A DNA stretch of 33,795 nt from an uncultured Magnetospirillum sp. Its GTDB lineage: Bacteria > Pseudomonadota > Alphaproteobacteria > Rhodospirillales > Magnetospirillaceae. Below the pieces are notes generated by a model. The model was not told where the DNA came from. It was given only the letters and a program-made list of their open reading frames with translations, and did no database searches. Position 1 is the first letter of the stretch, and every line of letters begins with the position of its first letter. The translations under genes and the position numbers were made by a program. Positions 7,366-17,292 of the stretch are shown here, one piece after another. The stretch is from assembly GCF_903853455.1 (NCBI RefSeq), contig NZ_CAINTR010000191.1:1-33795 (forward strand). Direction: 5' to 3'.

Positions 7366-8577
7366 GTGAAGAGCCACAAGATCGCCGTGCACGACTACGC
7401 CGGCCACACCTTTCAGGTTCAGCTCAGCCGCTGGCTCGCCGCCCGGGGCCATCAGGTGCTGCACCTTTATTCCGCCGACGTGGAGACGCCGCGCGGCCGG
7501 CTGTCGCCCGCCGCCACCGATCCCGCCGGCTTCACGGTGGAGTCCGTCACCACCGGCCGGCGCCTGGACAAATACGCCCTGGTCCGGCGCTGGCTGCAGG
7601 AGCGGGCCTATGCCCGGGTCCTGGCCGAGCGGATCGAGGCCTTCGCCCCCGACGTGGTGCTTTCGGCCAACGCTCCGCCGGCGGTCCAGGCCCGGCTGGC
7701 CGCCCGGCTGCGGACGCGGCGCATCCCCCTGGTCTGCTGGGTCCAGGACATCTTCACCCTCGGAGCCGCCAAGCTGGCGGAATCCTGGCCGCCGCCGTTG
7801 CGTCGAGCCGCCCTGTGGGCCCTGGGACGGGTGGAGTTCGGGACCATGCGCCGGGCCGCCGGCCTGGTGGCCATCTCGCCCGACTTCCTCTCCATCCTGG
7901 CCCGCCACGGCGTTCGCCATCCCGCCGCCACGGTGATCGAGAACTGGGCGCCCGCCGACGAGATCCGGCCCGACACCAAGGACAACGACTGGGCCCGGCG
8001 GCACGGCTTGGCCGATTGCTTCTGCTTCCTCTATTCCGGCACCCTGGGAATGAAGCACAATCCCGGCCATCTGGCCGAGCTGGCCCGGACGTTCCGCGAC
8101 GACCCCGCCACCAAGGTGGTGGTGGTCAGCCAGGGATTGGGGCGGCGATGGCTGGAGGAGGTCAAGGCCGCCGAGGGCCTCGACCGACTGATCCTGCTGG
8201 ACTTCCAGCCCTTCGAGAGCCTGCCGCAGGTGCTGGCCAGCGCCGACGTCACCGTGGTGCTGCTGGAGGAATTCGCCGGCGTCCTGTCGGTGCCGTCCAA
8301 GGTCTACAGCTCGTTCTGCGCCCGGCGACCGCTGCTGGCGGCGATGCCGGCGAGCAACCGGGCGGCGCGCCTGATCGAGGAGACCGGGGCCGGGCTATGC
8401 GTGCCGCCCCAAGATGGGGCCGCCTTCGTGGCGGCGGCCCGGCGGCTGCGCCTTGATGCGGCCCTCCGCCATCAGATGGCCGCCCGTCAGGCCGACCATG
8501 CCGCGACCGCCTTCGACATCGAGCTTATCGGTCGGCGTTTTCTCGACGTGCTTGACGCCGCCGTAACGGCCGGCTGA
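7366..8577 (+). CDS. GT4-family glycosyltransferase (WcaI/WbuB-like)
   Basis: A 403-residue GT-B fold glycosyltransferase. The N-terminal half has the GHxxxVQLSRWLAARGHQV start and WVQDIFTLGAAKL, seen in enzymes related to colanic-acid WcaI and WbuB. The C-terminal half has CFLYSGTLGMKHNP, VVVVSQGLG and LPQVLASADVTVVLLEEF, ending with SKVYSSFCARRPLLA and TGAGLCVPP. It would add a sugar to a lipid-linked polysaccharide intermediate at the inner face of the membrane. A GTG start at 7366 was chosen because GGGGAG lies just upstream; a TTG at 7339 lacks this. The last 53 bases overlap the end of the convergent nucleotidyltransferase gene. Confidence 0.85.
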   Translation: MKSHKIAVHDYAGHTFQVQLSRWLAARGHQVLHLYSADVETPRGRLSPAATDPAGFTVESVTTGRRLDKYALVRRWLQERAYARVLAERIEAFAPDVVLSANAPPAVQARLAARLRTRRIPLVCWVQDIFTLGAAKLAESWPPPLRRAALWALGRVEFGTMRRAAGLVAISPDFLSILARHGVRHPAATVIENWAPADEIRPDTKDNDWARRHGLADCFCFLYSGTLGMKHNPGHLAELARTFRDDPATKVVVVSQGLGRRWLEEVKAAEGLDRLILLDFQPFESLPQVLASADVTVVLLEEFAGVLSVPSKVYSSFCARRPLLAAMPASNRAARLIEETGAGLCVPPQDGAAFVAAARRLRLDAALRHQMAARQADHAATAFDIELIGRRFLDVLDAAVTAG

Positions 8578-9694
8578 GGATTCGCCCCAGACGAATGGCG
8601 GGATAAAGCCAAGCCAACGGCCACGGCAACGCCACCACCCCATGGTCGCGGTGAGTAGGCCGCAACGCCGCCGCCGCCACCACCGCCCGCGCCCGCCAAC
8701 CCCGGCGCAGACCCAGATGCCACATCAGATAGCGCGCGCCGCCCATGCCATAGAGTGCCTCGCGGTCGTTGAGGGGGGGAACCGTCCACACCCGCGCCAG
8801 GGCCGATGACGCCCGCTCGGCCATGGACATCAGCCGGGACCGCCGGGCCAGGGCAGCAGGCAGCGGGGCACTCAGCAGGTTGCGGGCCAGCACCGTCGCC
8901 AGCGCCACCATCCGCTCCAGTCCCGTGGCCTCGGCCAGTTCCATCACCCGCTCCCAGTCAATCCCGGGAGCGGCCATGGCCTGGGCGAAATCGGCCACCC
9001 AGAACAGCCGCGCCCACAGATGACGCGTCCCGTGCCAGGCGAGATAGACCAGCAGCGGTTCCAAGGCGGGGCTCTGAACCGGATGGCCGGCGATGTCGAC
9101 CTGGGTGCGGCTACCCCACAGATCGAGGCGATCCTGGGGAAAGTCGTCGAACAGACGCCCCAGATGCCAGTGCAGTTCCACCCAGTGATGGAGCTCGGCA
9201 TGCCTCAATTCGATTTCGCCCTTGGCCAGATCGAAGGGATAAACCGGCCGGTAGTCCTCGGCCTCCAAGCAGGCCAAGGCCCGCTCCACCGACTCGGGAC
9301 GGACCAGCAGGTCCAGGTCCCGCGACGGCCGCAACCCGCCGGTGCGCAGCATGGCGGCCAGGGTCGGTCCCTTGAACGCCAGATAATCCACCTCCCCGGC
9401 TTCAAGAGCCTTGGCCAGCCGGACCAGCTCGGCCGCCCGGGTCATTCCCCTCAGCCGCGCCCGCCGCACCATCCCGAGCAGCCGGTCACGCATGGCCTCG
9501 GGCATCGCGCCGGCCTCGGGAATCGGCATTCCCGCTTCCGCCGCCGCTCGGTGATGGGCCACCACCCCCAGCCATGCCTCCCACTCCACACCCGGGGGCG
9601 GCATCCGCCCCCGGCCAGCCAGGATCTCCAGCACCGACCCGATTTCCGGCGGCAACTGGTCCGGACGGAGGCCCTTGCCGGCAAAGCGGCTCAT
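8525..9694 (-). CDS. Nucleotidyltransferase-family protein (NTP_transf_5 type)
   Basis: A 389-residue protein of the uncharacterized nucleotidyltransferase family found in polysaccharide and lasso-peptide loci. The core signature is YLAFKGPTLAAML followed by RPSRDLDLLV, with the catalytic-type Asp pair. A conserved ELHWHL and a WVADFAQA segment follow. The C-terminal tail is Arg-rich. In one described lasso peptide system such a protein adds nucleotides to a phosphorylated peptide; in polysaccharide loci the role is unknown. The start overlaps the stop of the O-antigen ligase gene (ATGA). The same frame is open much further upstream, but that part is a shadow of the ligase gene. Confidence 0.8.
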   Translation of the reverse strand: MSRFAGKGLRPDQLPPEIGSVLEILAGRGRMPPPGVEWEAWLGVVAHHRAAAEAGMPIPEAGAMPEAMRDRLLGMVRRARLRGMTRAAELVRLAKALEAGEVDYLAFKGPTLAAMLRTGGLRPSRDLDLLVRPESVERALACLEAEDYRPVYPFDLAKGEIELRHAELHHWVELHWHLGRLFDDFPQDRLDLWGSRTQVDIAGHPVQSPALEPLLVYLAWHGTRHLWARLFWVADFAQAMAAPGIDWERVMELAEATGLERMVALATVLARNLLSAPLPAALARRSRLMSMAERASSALARVWTVPPLNDREALYGMGGARYLMWHLGLRRGWRARAVVAAAALRPTHRDHGVVALPWPLAWLYPAIRLGRILSRPLRRRQARRENADR

Positions 9695-10905
9695 CGTGGA
9701 ACGAGCGGTGTCGGAGACGGTGCCACCTCGGCCATGCCGGCGAAGGTGATCAGGAAGAACACGGCCGACAGAGGGTTGCCGGCATTGACCGCCCGGCCCT
9801 CGAAAATCCCATAGACCCAGTACACCACCACCGCCGTCACCAAGGTGGTGGCGGCGTTGCGCTGGCCCTGCCGGAACAGCCGACGGCCGTGCATCAGGCA
9901 TATGGCCGAAAACGCCGTGAACCCCAGCAAACCCAGCAGGCCGGTGTCGGCAAGAAGGATCAGGACCATGTTGTGGGCATAGGTGCCCATGCCCAACACC
10001 TCGGTATGCTGGCCGTAGCCAACGCCAAACAATAGGTTCTCGGTCCACAGGTTCCAGGTGGCCTTCCACAATTCGGTGCGGTCGGTGAAGCCGCTGTCCA
10101 GGCCGCGATTGCTGTCGTCGATCATCAGGACTTCGTCTTGCAGGAACTCCAGCGCCGAAGTGCTGCGGGCCATGTAGACAAGCACCAGCAGGCCAGCCAT
10201 CCCCAGCATCAGGATCGCCCGCTTCCGTTCCGGAGTGAGCGGGCCGGACAGACGGCCCAGGCAGGCGCACAGCACCGCCGCCGCGATGCTCAGCAGTCCG
10301 GCCCGCGATTCCACCACCAGGGAAATGCCGAAGGCGGCGGCGAAGACCAGCCCCATCAGGGCGGTGCGCCGTATGCCCACCGCCGCCACGCCCATGACCG
10401 TCCCCATCAGGCCGATATAATTGGGATGCAGGTTGATGCCTTCGAAATCGAACGAATTGCGCCGGTCCAGCAGGGCCTCGAGCAGGTCTCCTTCCGCCGC
10501 TTCGTGCAGCACGATGATCGCCGCCACTCCCATCCACAGGATCATCTGATTGAACATGCTCCGCGAGCTTTCCTCCAGGGGAGAGGACAGGACCAGCGGC
10601 GCGAATACGGCATAGCAGGCGATCACCACCAGATTTTCCAACCGCGGATCCTCGGGACGGTTGACCAGGGTGCTGAGCAGGATGGGCACCACCAGCAGCA
10701 AACTGGTCAAGCCGATGCGCCCCAAGGCCGCCAGGTTCAGCCGTTCGAAGGAACCGGCCGCCACCAGCAAGGTAAGACAGCCGATCAAGGCGCCGTACAC
10801 CAGACGCCAGTCCTCTCCCATCATCATCAGGACCGGGATCACGGAAATGGCCGCCGCCACGAGGGTGCGCGAGACCAGAAGAACGGGGGGGGATTGAGCG
10901 GTCAT
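9691..10905 (-). CDS. O-antigen ligase / Wzy-type polymerase family membrane protein
   Basis: A 404-residue polytopic membrane protein with about ten or more hydrophobic segments. Conserved points of the Wzy_C family are the ESRAGLLSIAA segment near the middle and LLFGVGYGQHTEVLGMGTYAHNM, with the GxGxGxH and HN pattern in the periplasmic loop. This family polymerizes repeat units or ligates glycans to a lipid in the periplasm. A GGAGG ribosome site precedes the ATG. Its start overlaps the stop of a 25-codon ORF and its end overlaps the nucleotidyltransferase start, so it is inside a tightly coupled minus-strand operon. A second, IS-interrupted member of the family lies at 12883-15731. Confidence 0.85.
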   Translation of the reverse strand: MTAQSPPVLLVSRTLVAAAISVIPVLMMMGEDWRLVYGALIGCLTLLVAAGSFERLNLAALGRIGLTSLLLVVPILLSTLVNRPEDPRLENLVVIACYAVFAPLVLSSPLEESSRSMFNQMILWMGVAAIIVLHEAAEGDLLEALLDRRNSFDFEGINLHPNYIGLMGTVMGVAAVGIRRTALMGLVFAAAFGISLVVESRAGLLSIAAAVLCACLGRLSGPLTPERKRAILMLGMAGLLVLVYMARSTSALEFLQDEVLMIDDSNRGLDSGFTDRTELWKATWNLWTENLLFGVGYGQHTEVLGMGTYAHNMVLILLADTGLLGLLGFTAFSAICLMHGRRLFRQGQRNAATTLVTAVVVYWVYGIFEGRAVNAGNPLSAVFFLITFAGMAEVAPSPTPLVPR

Positions 10906-10975
10906 CGCGCCGCCTCCGCCAGCAACCAGTCCCGCCCCCTCAACCAGGAGGCGGGCGGAAAACGACGAGGTTCGT

Positions 10976-10979
<4 letters not shown>
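10902..10979 (-). CDS. 25-residue translationally coupled ORF
   Basis: A tiny ORF between asnB and the ligase gene. Its ATG overlaps the asnB stop (ATGA) and its TGA overlaps the ligase ATG (ATGA). A strong AGGAGGTGG ribosome site lies inside the end of asnB at the right distance. The peptide begins MNEPRRFPPASWLRGRDW and is basic with two Trp residues. It does not look like a lasso precursor: no leader Thr-Gly pattern and no ring Asp/Glu after a Gly. It may be a coupling peptide that carries ribosomes from asnB to the ligase gene, a remnant of a longer protein, or a functional small protein. No family was recognised. Confidence 0.5.
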
Positions 10980-12805
<1,826 letters not shown>

Positions 12806-13338
12806 GGCGACGTCTCCTCCATGGCACCTTCACCGGATGAACCTTTCCAGGGTAAGCTGCCACGACCGAAGGATACAAGAAGGTGGCGCCGGTGACCGGT
12901 AGCGTGAACTCCCTGTTTTTTCGCTGCCTTCTGGCGGTGGTGGTCTTGGCACCGCTGCCCCTGGCCTGCAATCGGCCATGGAGTTGGAGCCTGCTGGCCT
13001 TGCTGGTGGGTGGGTTGCTGACGGCTTGGGGCGGGGCCGCCCTTGCCGGTCGAGCCCGCGTTCCCATGTCGCTGGAGCGGCTGCGTCTGGTGATGATCCC
13101 CTTCGCCCTGGCCCTGGCCTGGGCCTGGCTGCAAAGCCGGCCCTGGCTGCCGCCGGCCTGGACCCATCCCATCTGGAGCGAAAGCGCCACGACCTTGGGG
13201 GGAGACGTCGCCGCCACCATCTCCATCGCCCCCGACCGCACCATGACGGCACTGATGCGCCTGGCCTGTTATGGCGGCGTCTTTCTGCTGGCGGCGCAAC
13301 TGGGCCGGGACCGGGCGCGGGCCCATGAGGGCCTGGTG

Positions 13339-13341
13339 GTC
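13339..13341. repeat. Target-site duplication, left copy (GTC)
   Basis: GTC directly before the left end of the element, matched by GTC at 14802-14804 directly after the right end. Removing one copy plus the element restores the ligase reading frame. Confidence 0.85.
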
Positions 13342-13372
13342 TGAGGTGGCCCCCGTATTTTGGACACATGGA

Positions 13373-13388
13373 TAAGAGAGAGTCCCGC
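13373..13388. repeat. Subterminal inverted repeat of the IS, left copy
   Basis: TAAGAGAGAGTCCCGC is perfectly repeated in inverse orientation at 14746-14761. It lies about 30 bases inside the left end and overlaps the region before orfA, so it could be a second transposase binding site or affect orfA expression. Confidence 0.75.
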
Positions 13389-13420
13389 TCCAATAAGTGG
13401 CAGAATCACAGGAGCAGGAC

Positions 13421-13708
13421 ATGGGCCAGGTTCGCAAGAAGCACAATTCCGAATTCAAGGCGAAGGTTGCCATTGCGGCCTTGAAGGGAGACACGACGAT
13501 TGCCGAATTGTCGAGTAGGTACGGCGTGCATGCCAGCCAAATCCATGCGTGGAAGAAGGCCCTGCTGGATGGGGCGGGGACGCTGTTCGGGGTCGGCAAG
13601 CCGTCGTTCTCGGACAAGTGCGACGAAGCCAAGTTGGCGGAGCTGTACGCGAAAATCGGCGAGCTGACGGTGGAGCGGGATTTTTTGCAACGGAGGCCAA
13701 AGCTATGA
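13421..13708 (+). CDS. IS3-family transposase OrfA
   Basis: A 95-residue helix-turn-helix protein starting at an ATG preceded by AGGAG; an in-frame GTG at 13397 has no such site. KKHNSEFKAKVAIAALKG, the recognition helix region ELSSRYGVHASQIHAWKK and the C-terminal ERDFL leucine-zipper end are typical of IS3-family OrfA, which binds the element ends. Its stop codon overlaps an ATG of orfB, and a slippery heptamer at 13681-13687 should allow a -1 shift to give the OrfAB fusion transposase. Confidence 0.9.
   Translation: MGQVRKKHNSEFKAKVAIAALKGDTTIAELSSRYGVHASQIHAWKKALLDGAGTLFGVGKPSFSDKCDEAKLAELYAKIGELTVERDFLQRRPKL
13681..13687 (+). promoter_or_regulatory. Programmed -1 frameshift site
   Basis: In the orfA frame the heptamer reads T_TTT_TTG, a classic slippery pattern. 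A -1 slip continues into the orfB frame as FFATEAKAM. It sits eight codons before the orfA stop, the normal place for IS3-family frameshifting. Confidence 0.75.
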
Positions 13709-14736
13709 GGCGCCCGGCGCGGCTGTCCATGGTCAATCGTAGGCACCCGTCGCTATCGGTCGTGCGTCAGTGTCGGTTGCTCGATCTGGCGCGCTCGTCG
13801 GTTTATTATCGGCCAGTGCCGATGGCCCCCGCCGACCTTGCGCTGATGCGGCGCATCGACGAGCAGTACCTGAAGACGCCGTTCATCGGCTCTCGGCGGA
13901 TGGTGGAGATGCTGGAGCGTCAGGGGCATCCAACAAATCGCAAGCGCGTGCAGCGGATGATGCGGCTAATGGGAATACAAGCAATTTACCAGAAGCCTAA
14001 TACCAGCAAAAAACACCCTGACCATGAGATATTTCCGTACCTACTGCGCAACGTTATTATCGACCGCGTAAATCATGTTTGGTGCGCTGACATAACCTAT
14101 ATTCCGATGCGAAGCGGCTTTCTATATCTAGTCGCCATCATGGACTGGGCAAGCCGAATGGTATTGGCGTGGCGGCTGTCCAATACAATGGATGCCGACT
14201 TCTGCGTTGAGGCTCTGGAGGAGGCGATTTCCCGGCATGGTCGCCCCGAAATTTTCAACACCGACCAAGGAAGCCAGTTCACCGGCCACGACTTCACCGG
14301 CGTGCTGAAGCGCGAAGGCATCAAGATCAGCATGGATGGCAAAGGCCGCTTCATGGACAACATCTTCATCGAACGCCTATGGCGGAGCGTGAAGTACGAG
14401 GAGGTGTTCATCAAGGCATACGCAACGGTGGCCGAGGCGCGGGCCGGGATCGGCAACTATTTGGCGTTCTATAACAATGAGCGGCCGCACCAAGCACTGG
14501 GCTACCGCACGCCGCGCGAAACGTTCGAGGGCGGCCTGTGGATATGTGGACGATCGGCTTCGCCGAACGACTGCGCTTCCCCCGTGTTCCCGGCCAAGAC
14601 CGGAAAAACGGGGAAATGCTCGCCTTCGCCCACATCTCCACAGGCCCAACAACAGCAGCCAAAGGTTTATATAAATGGATTTGAAAAGGTGGTAGAAAGT
14701 AAGCAGATGCCGCCCGCTGTGCGGGTGGTCGCGTAG
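13705..14736 (+). CDS. IS3-family transposase OrfB (DDE integrase domain)
   Basis: The catalytic part of the transposase, normally made as OrfAB by frameshifting at 13681-13687. If translated alone it starts at the ATG at 13705, which overlaps the orfA stop (ATGA). The first part is an HTH-like region (SVVRQCRLLDLARSSVYY). The DDE core follows: Asp in VWCADITYIP, Asp in NTDQGSQFT and Glu in FIERLWRSVKYEE, with YNNERPHQALGYRTP after it. About 60 Pro/Ser/Gln-rich residues extend past the usual core end. All three catalytic residues are present and no frameshift is visible, so the element may be active. Confidence 0.9.
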   Translation: MRRPARLSMVNRRHPSLSVVRQCRLLDLARSSVYYRPVPMAPADLALMRRIDEQYLKTPFIGSRRMVEMLERQGHPTNRKRVQRMMRLMGIQAIYQKPNTSKKHPDHEIFPYLLRNVIIDRVNHVWCADITYIPMRSGFLYLVAIMDWASRMVLAWRLSNTMDADFCVEALEEAISRHGRPEIFNTDQGSQFTGHDFTGVLKREGIKISMDGKGRFMDNIFIERLWRSVKYEEVFIKAYATVAEARAGIGNYLAFYNNERPHQALGYRTPRETFEGGLWICGRSASPNDCASPVFPAKTGKTGKCSPSPTSPQAQQQQPKVYINGFEKVVESKQMPPAVRVVA

Positions 14737-14745
14737 AAGACCCAG

Positions 14746-14761
14746 GCGGGACTCTCTCTTA
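14746..14761. repeat. Subterminal inverted repeat of the IS, right copy
   Basis: GCGGGACTCTCTCTTA, the exact inverse of 13373-13388, located just after the orfB stop and about 40 bases inside the right end. Confidence 0.75.
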
Positions 14762-15715
14762 ACTCCGCCTCCCCGCTGTCCAAGCGACGGGGTCCACCTC
14801 AGTCATGGCCCTGGCCGGGATCGCCTATGCCTGCTATGGCCTCTTCGCCCATTTCGACGGCGGCGAGAAAATCCTTTGGCTGGATAAGTGGGCCTATATC
14901 GGCGATCTCAGCTCCACCTTCGTCAATCGCAACGCCTACGCCGCCTATGCCGGGCTGGGCATGGTGTGCTGCCTCGCCCTGTTTGCCAAGGGCTTCGGAC
15001 GTTCGGTGCGCGGACGCGGCGCCATGGTCCAGGACCGGGCCGAGGCGCTGGTGGTGGAGGCGCTGCCTTATCTGGGCGGCGCCGGCATCCTGGCCACCGC
15101 CCTGGTGCTGACCCATTCCCGGGCCGGTCTGGCCGCCACCGCTTTCGGCGTGACGGCATTGATGGCGGGACTGGCGGTCAGCCGCATGATCACCGCCCGC
15201 CTGGCCGTCGGCCTGCTGATCATCGTCACGGTCCTGGGGCTGGTGGTGCTGGTCGCCAGCGGCGACGGAGTCTTCCTGCGCCTGGCCAATGCCGGCATCA
15301 CCGACGGCGAGCGTGGCGCCATCTACGCCCTGACCCTGGCCGGAATCGGCGACGCCCCCTGGAGCGGGTTCGGGTTGGGCGCGTTCGAACCGGCCTTCGC
15401 CCTTTACCGGGATGCCTCCGTCACCGTTCCCGCCATTGTCGATTACGCCCACGGCGTCCATCTCGAGATTCTGTTCGACCTGGGACTTCCCGCCACCCTG
15501 GCGCTGTATTTCGCCCTGGCTTGGGTGGTCCTGGCCTGCGCCGCCGGGTTGACCCGCCGTCGCCGCGATCAGGTCTATCCCGCCGTGGCCCTGGCCTCGG
15601 CGATATTGCTGGGGGTCCACGGCCTGGTGGATTTCAGCGTCCAGATGCCGGCGGTGGCGGTTACCTTGGCCCTGCTGCTGGGCATCGGCTTCGCCCAATC
15701 CTTCAGCACCGCGGC

Positions 15716-16573
15716 TCACCGCTCGTCCTGAACATCGGGGCGACGACACAGCAGCAGCGGCTGCCAATCGCCGTCGCCGGTCATCAGTTGGAGGGGAACC
15801 AGGCCGGCCCGCTCGACCATGTCGCGCATGACGGCTTCGTCATAGGCGACGGCGGCCGTGGGTTGATCCAAGGATTCCACCCGGGCCCGGCCCATGACAT
15901 GCCGGAAGCTGTGGCGCCCCCCCAAGGTGGGCGGCGGATAATCCAGGCAGAAGAAGGTGATGGCCACCAGACCACCCGGCCGCAGCAACCGCGCCGCCTC
16001 GCGCAGATAGTTGTCGGCCTCGGCTTCGAGCAGATGGGTGAACAGCGACATGGCCAGGATGAAGTCCACGCTGGCCGACGGTTCGGGGATGACGAAAGCC
16101 TCAGCCGCCGGCGCCGCCGGCCGATAGGACGAACTGCCGTGGCTTGAACGGTGGAAGACGAAGCGCCGGTCGAAATGGGCGGCGCACCAGTCCAGGGCCT
16201 CCTCGTCGATATCCACGCCGATGTAGCGACCGCGAAAGCGCGGCCCCTTGTAATTCAGGTCGCGAAGCCATTGGGCATAGCGGCCGCACCCCGAACCCAG
16301 GTCGAGAATGGTGGACTCGAATCCGCACCAGCCTTCGGCCAGGGCGGTGGCCCAGAACCCGGCGGTCTGGATCTGATGGGCGACGTGATTGGCGAAAAGG
16401 CGGTTGCCGACCCCGACCCGGACACGGAGATGATTGGGCGGCAGCCGCCGCAATTCGCGGAACATCAGGCGCGGCAGCAGATCGAACAGATCCAGGCCCC
16501 AGCGGACGAGAGGGTGATAGGTCAGCTTCGAAACCGAGGGAATGAAGCGACGGACCCACGCCTCCAACGTCAT
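15716..16573 (-). CDS. Class I SAM-dependent methyltransferase
   Basis: A 285-residue methyltransferase. Motif I is ILDLGSGCGRYAQWL near residue 90, followed by GRYIGVDIDEEALDWC (motif II acidic position), VDFILAMSLFTHLL and LREAARLLRPGGLVAITFF (post-motifs). It resembles methyltransferases in exopolysaccharide loci that methylate a sugar, but the acceptor cannot be read. The ATG overlaps the stop of the upstream one-TM protein gene (ATGA). Its end overlaps the convergent split ligase gene by 16 bases. Confidence 0.8.
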   Translation of the reverse strand: MTLEAWVRRFIPSVSKLTYHPLVRWGLDLFDLLPRLMFRELRRLPPNHLRVRVGVGNRLFANHVAHQIQTAGFWATALAEGWCGFESTILDLGSGCGRYAQWLRDLNYKGPRFRGRYIGVDIDEEALDWCAAHFDRRFVFHRSSHGSSSYRPAAPAAEAFVIPEPSASVDFILAMSLFTHLLEAEADNYLREAARLLRPGGLVAITFFCLDYPPPTLGGRHSFRHVMGRARVESLDQPTAAVAYDEAVMRDMVERAGLVPLQLMTGDGDWQPLLLCRRPDVQDER

Positions 16574-17292
16574 CGTCCGGACCCGCCGGGCCGGCGCGCG
16601 TCCCCCTTGTCGTCAGCGGTGGGAAACGGCCCGGCATGGCGGACCAGGGCCGCCACGTTGGGATCGCCCATCAGCCCGATGACCTGGTCGGACGACACCA
16701 CCATGGCCAGACGAACCGAACGCTCGACCATCTCCCGCGTCTCGGCATCCATCACCGGAAGCAGCGTTCCGGCCAGACTCAGCCGCGACTGGATCAGGTG
16801 CGGCTCGGCAGGACCGACCAGCAAGGACATGCGCAACGACCGCAAGGCGGCGGTCGGGTCGCCCATTTGCTGGTTCAGCCATGCGCGGTGCAGCCACCAC
16901 CGCGCCTCGCCCGGCGAAGTGGCCAGAGCATTGTCCAGGGCGACAAGGGCCTCGGCCAGCAGACGGCGACGCTCGGCCGCGTCGAGGGTGATATCGGCCT
17001 GTCGCGCCAGCAGATAGCCGCGGGTGGCCTCGCTATCCGCATCACGCAGCCAATGGGGCAGTGCGCCCAGCCCCCGCGCCGCCGCGCCAATTTCCGAGGC
17101 GACGGGGGGGATGGCGCCTCCACGCAGGCCGTCGGCGAATTGGTGGCCGTCCATGGCCAGGACAGCGTTGCCCAGACGGGGAAGGGCCAGGGCAAGGATC
17201 AGGACGCCGAGCAGGGCCAGGGGAACCGCCGCGCTCCGGTGATTGGGAAGTCTGGTCGCAGGCTGGGGCGACGAGGGCGCCTCAATCGCCAT
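16570..17292 (-). CDS. Single-TM protein of the exopolysaccharide operon
   Basis: A 240-residue protein, no confident family. Residues about 20-37 form one hydrophobic helix (AVPLALLGVLILALALP). The remainder is predicted periplasmic, helical and Ala/Leu/Arg-rich, with tetratricopeptide-like spacing (AERRRLLAEALVALDNALATSPGEARWWLHRAWLNQQMGD, given here only as the location of the pattern near residues 110-150). The ATG at 17292 overlaps the end of the Wzc-like gene by 11 bases, and the stop overlaps the methyltransferase start. Position suggests a membrane-anchored accessory factor of polysaccharide assembly. An upstream in-frame ATG at 17349 lies deep in the kinase gene and is unlikely. Confidence 0.6.
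   Translation of the reverse strand: MAIEAPSSPQPATRLPNHRSAAVPLALLGVLILALALPRLGNAVLAMDGHQFADGLRGGAIPPVASEIGAAARGLGALPHWLRDADSEATRGYLLARQADITLDAAERRRLLAEALVALDNALATSPGEARWWLHRAWLNQQMGDPTAALRSLRMSLLVGPAEPHLIQSRLSLAGTLLPVMDAETREMVERSVRLAMVVSSDQVIGLMGDPNVAALVRHAGPFPTADDKGDARRPGGSGR

Larger units (their letters stand above)
13342..14801 (+). mobile_element. IS3-family insertion sequence (1460 bp)
   Basis: The ends are inverted repeats of about 25 bases with four mismatches: the left end starts TGAGGTGGCCCCCGT and the right end reads as TGAGGTGGACCCCGT on the other strand. A three-base direct repeat GTC flanks the element (13339-13341 and 14802-14804), as expected for IS3-type transposition. Inside the ends a second, perfect 16-base inverted repeat is present (13373-13388 and 14746-14761). 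The element encodes OrfA and OrfB with a T_TTTTTG slippery site. Parts of the orfB region are AT-richer than the host genes, suggesting recent arrival. Confidence 0.93.
12883..15731 (+). pseudogene. O-antigen ligase / Wzy-type gene split by an IS3-family element
   Basis: The 5' part (12883-13341) encodes several membrane helices and ends HEGLVV. The 3' part (14805-15731) begins MALAGIAYACYGLF and carries the family signatures TFVNRNAYAAYAGLG, THSRAGLAAT and SGFGLGAFEPAF. Removing the element and one GTC copy joins the two halves in frame as GLVV-MALAGIAYACYG, about 460 residues, typical for Wzy/WaaL proteins. The 5' ORF as it stands stops at once inside the element. The 3' part has an ATG at its first codon, but the missing helices make function unlikely. 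The start is a GTG at 12883 preceded by AAGAAGGTG. The 3' end overlaps the convergent methyltransferase gene by 16 bases. Confidence 0.85.

Noticed and set aside
8525-9694. Nucleotidyltransferase as a CBASS-type cyclic nucleotide synthase
   Set aside because: The FKG...RDLDLLV pattern is that of the NTP_transf_5 family and no effector or accessory CBASS gene is nearby.
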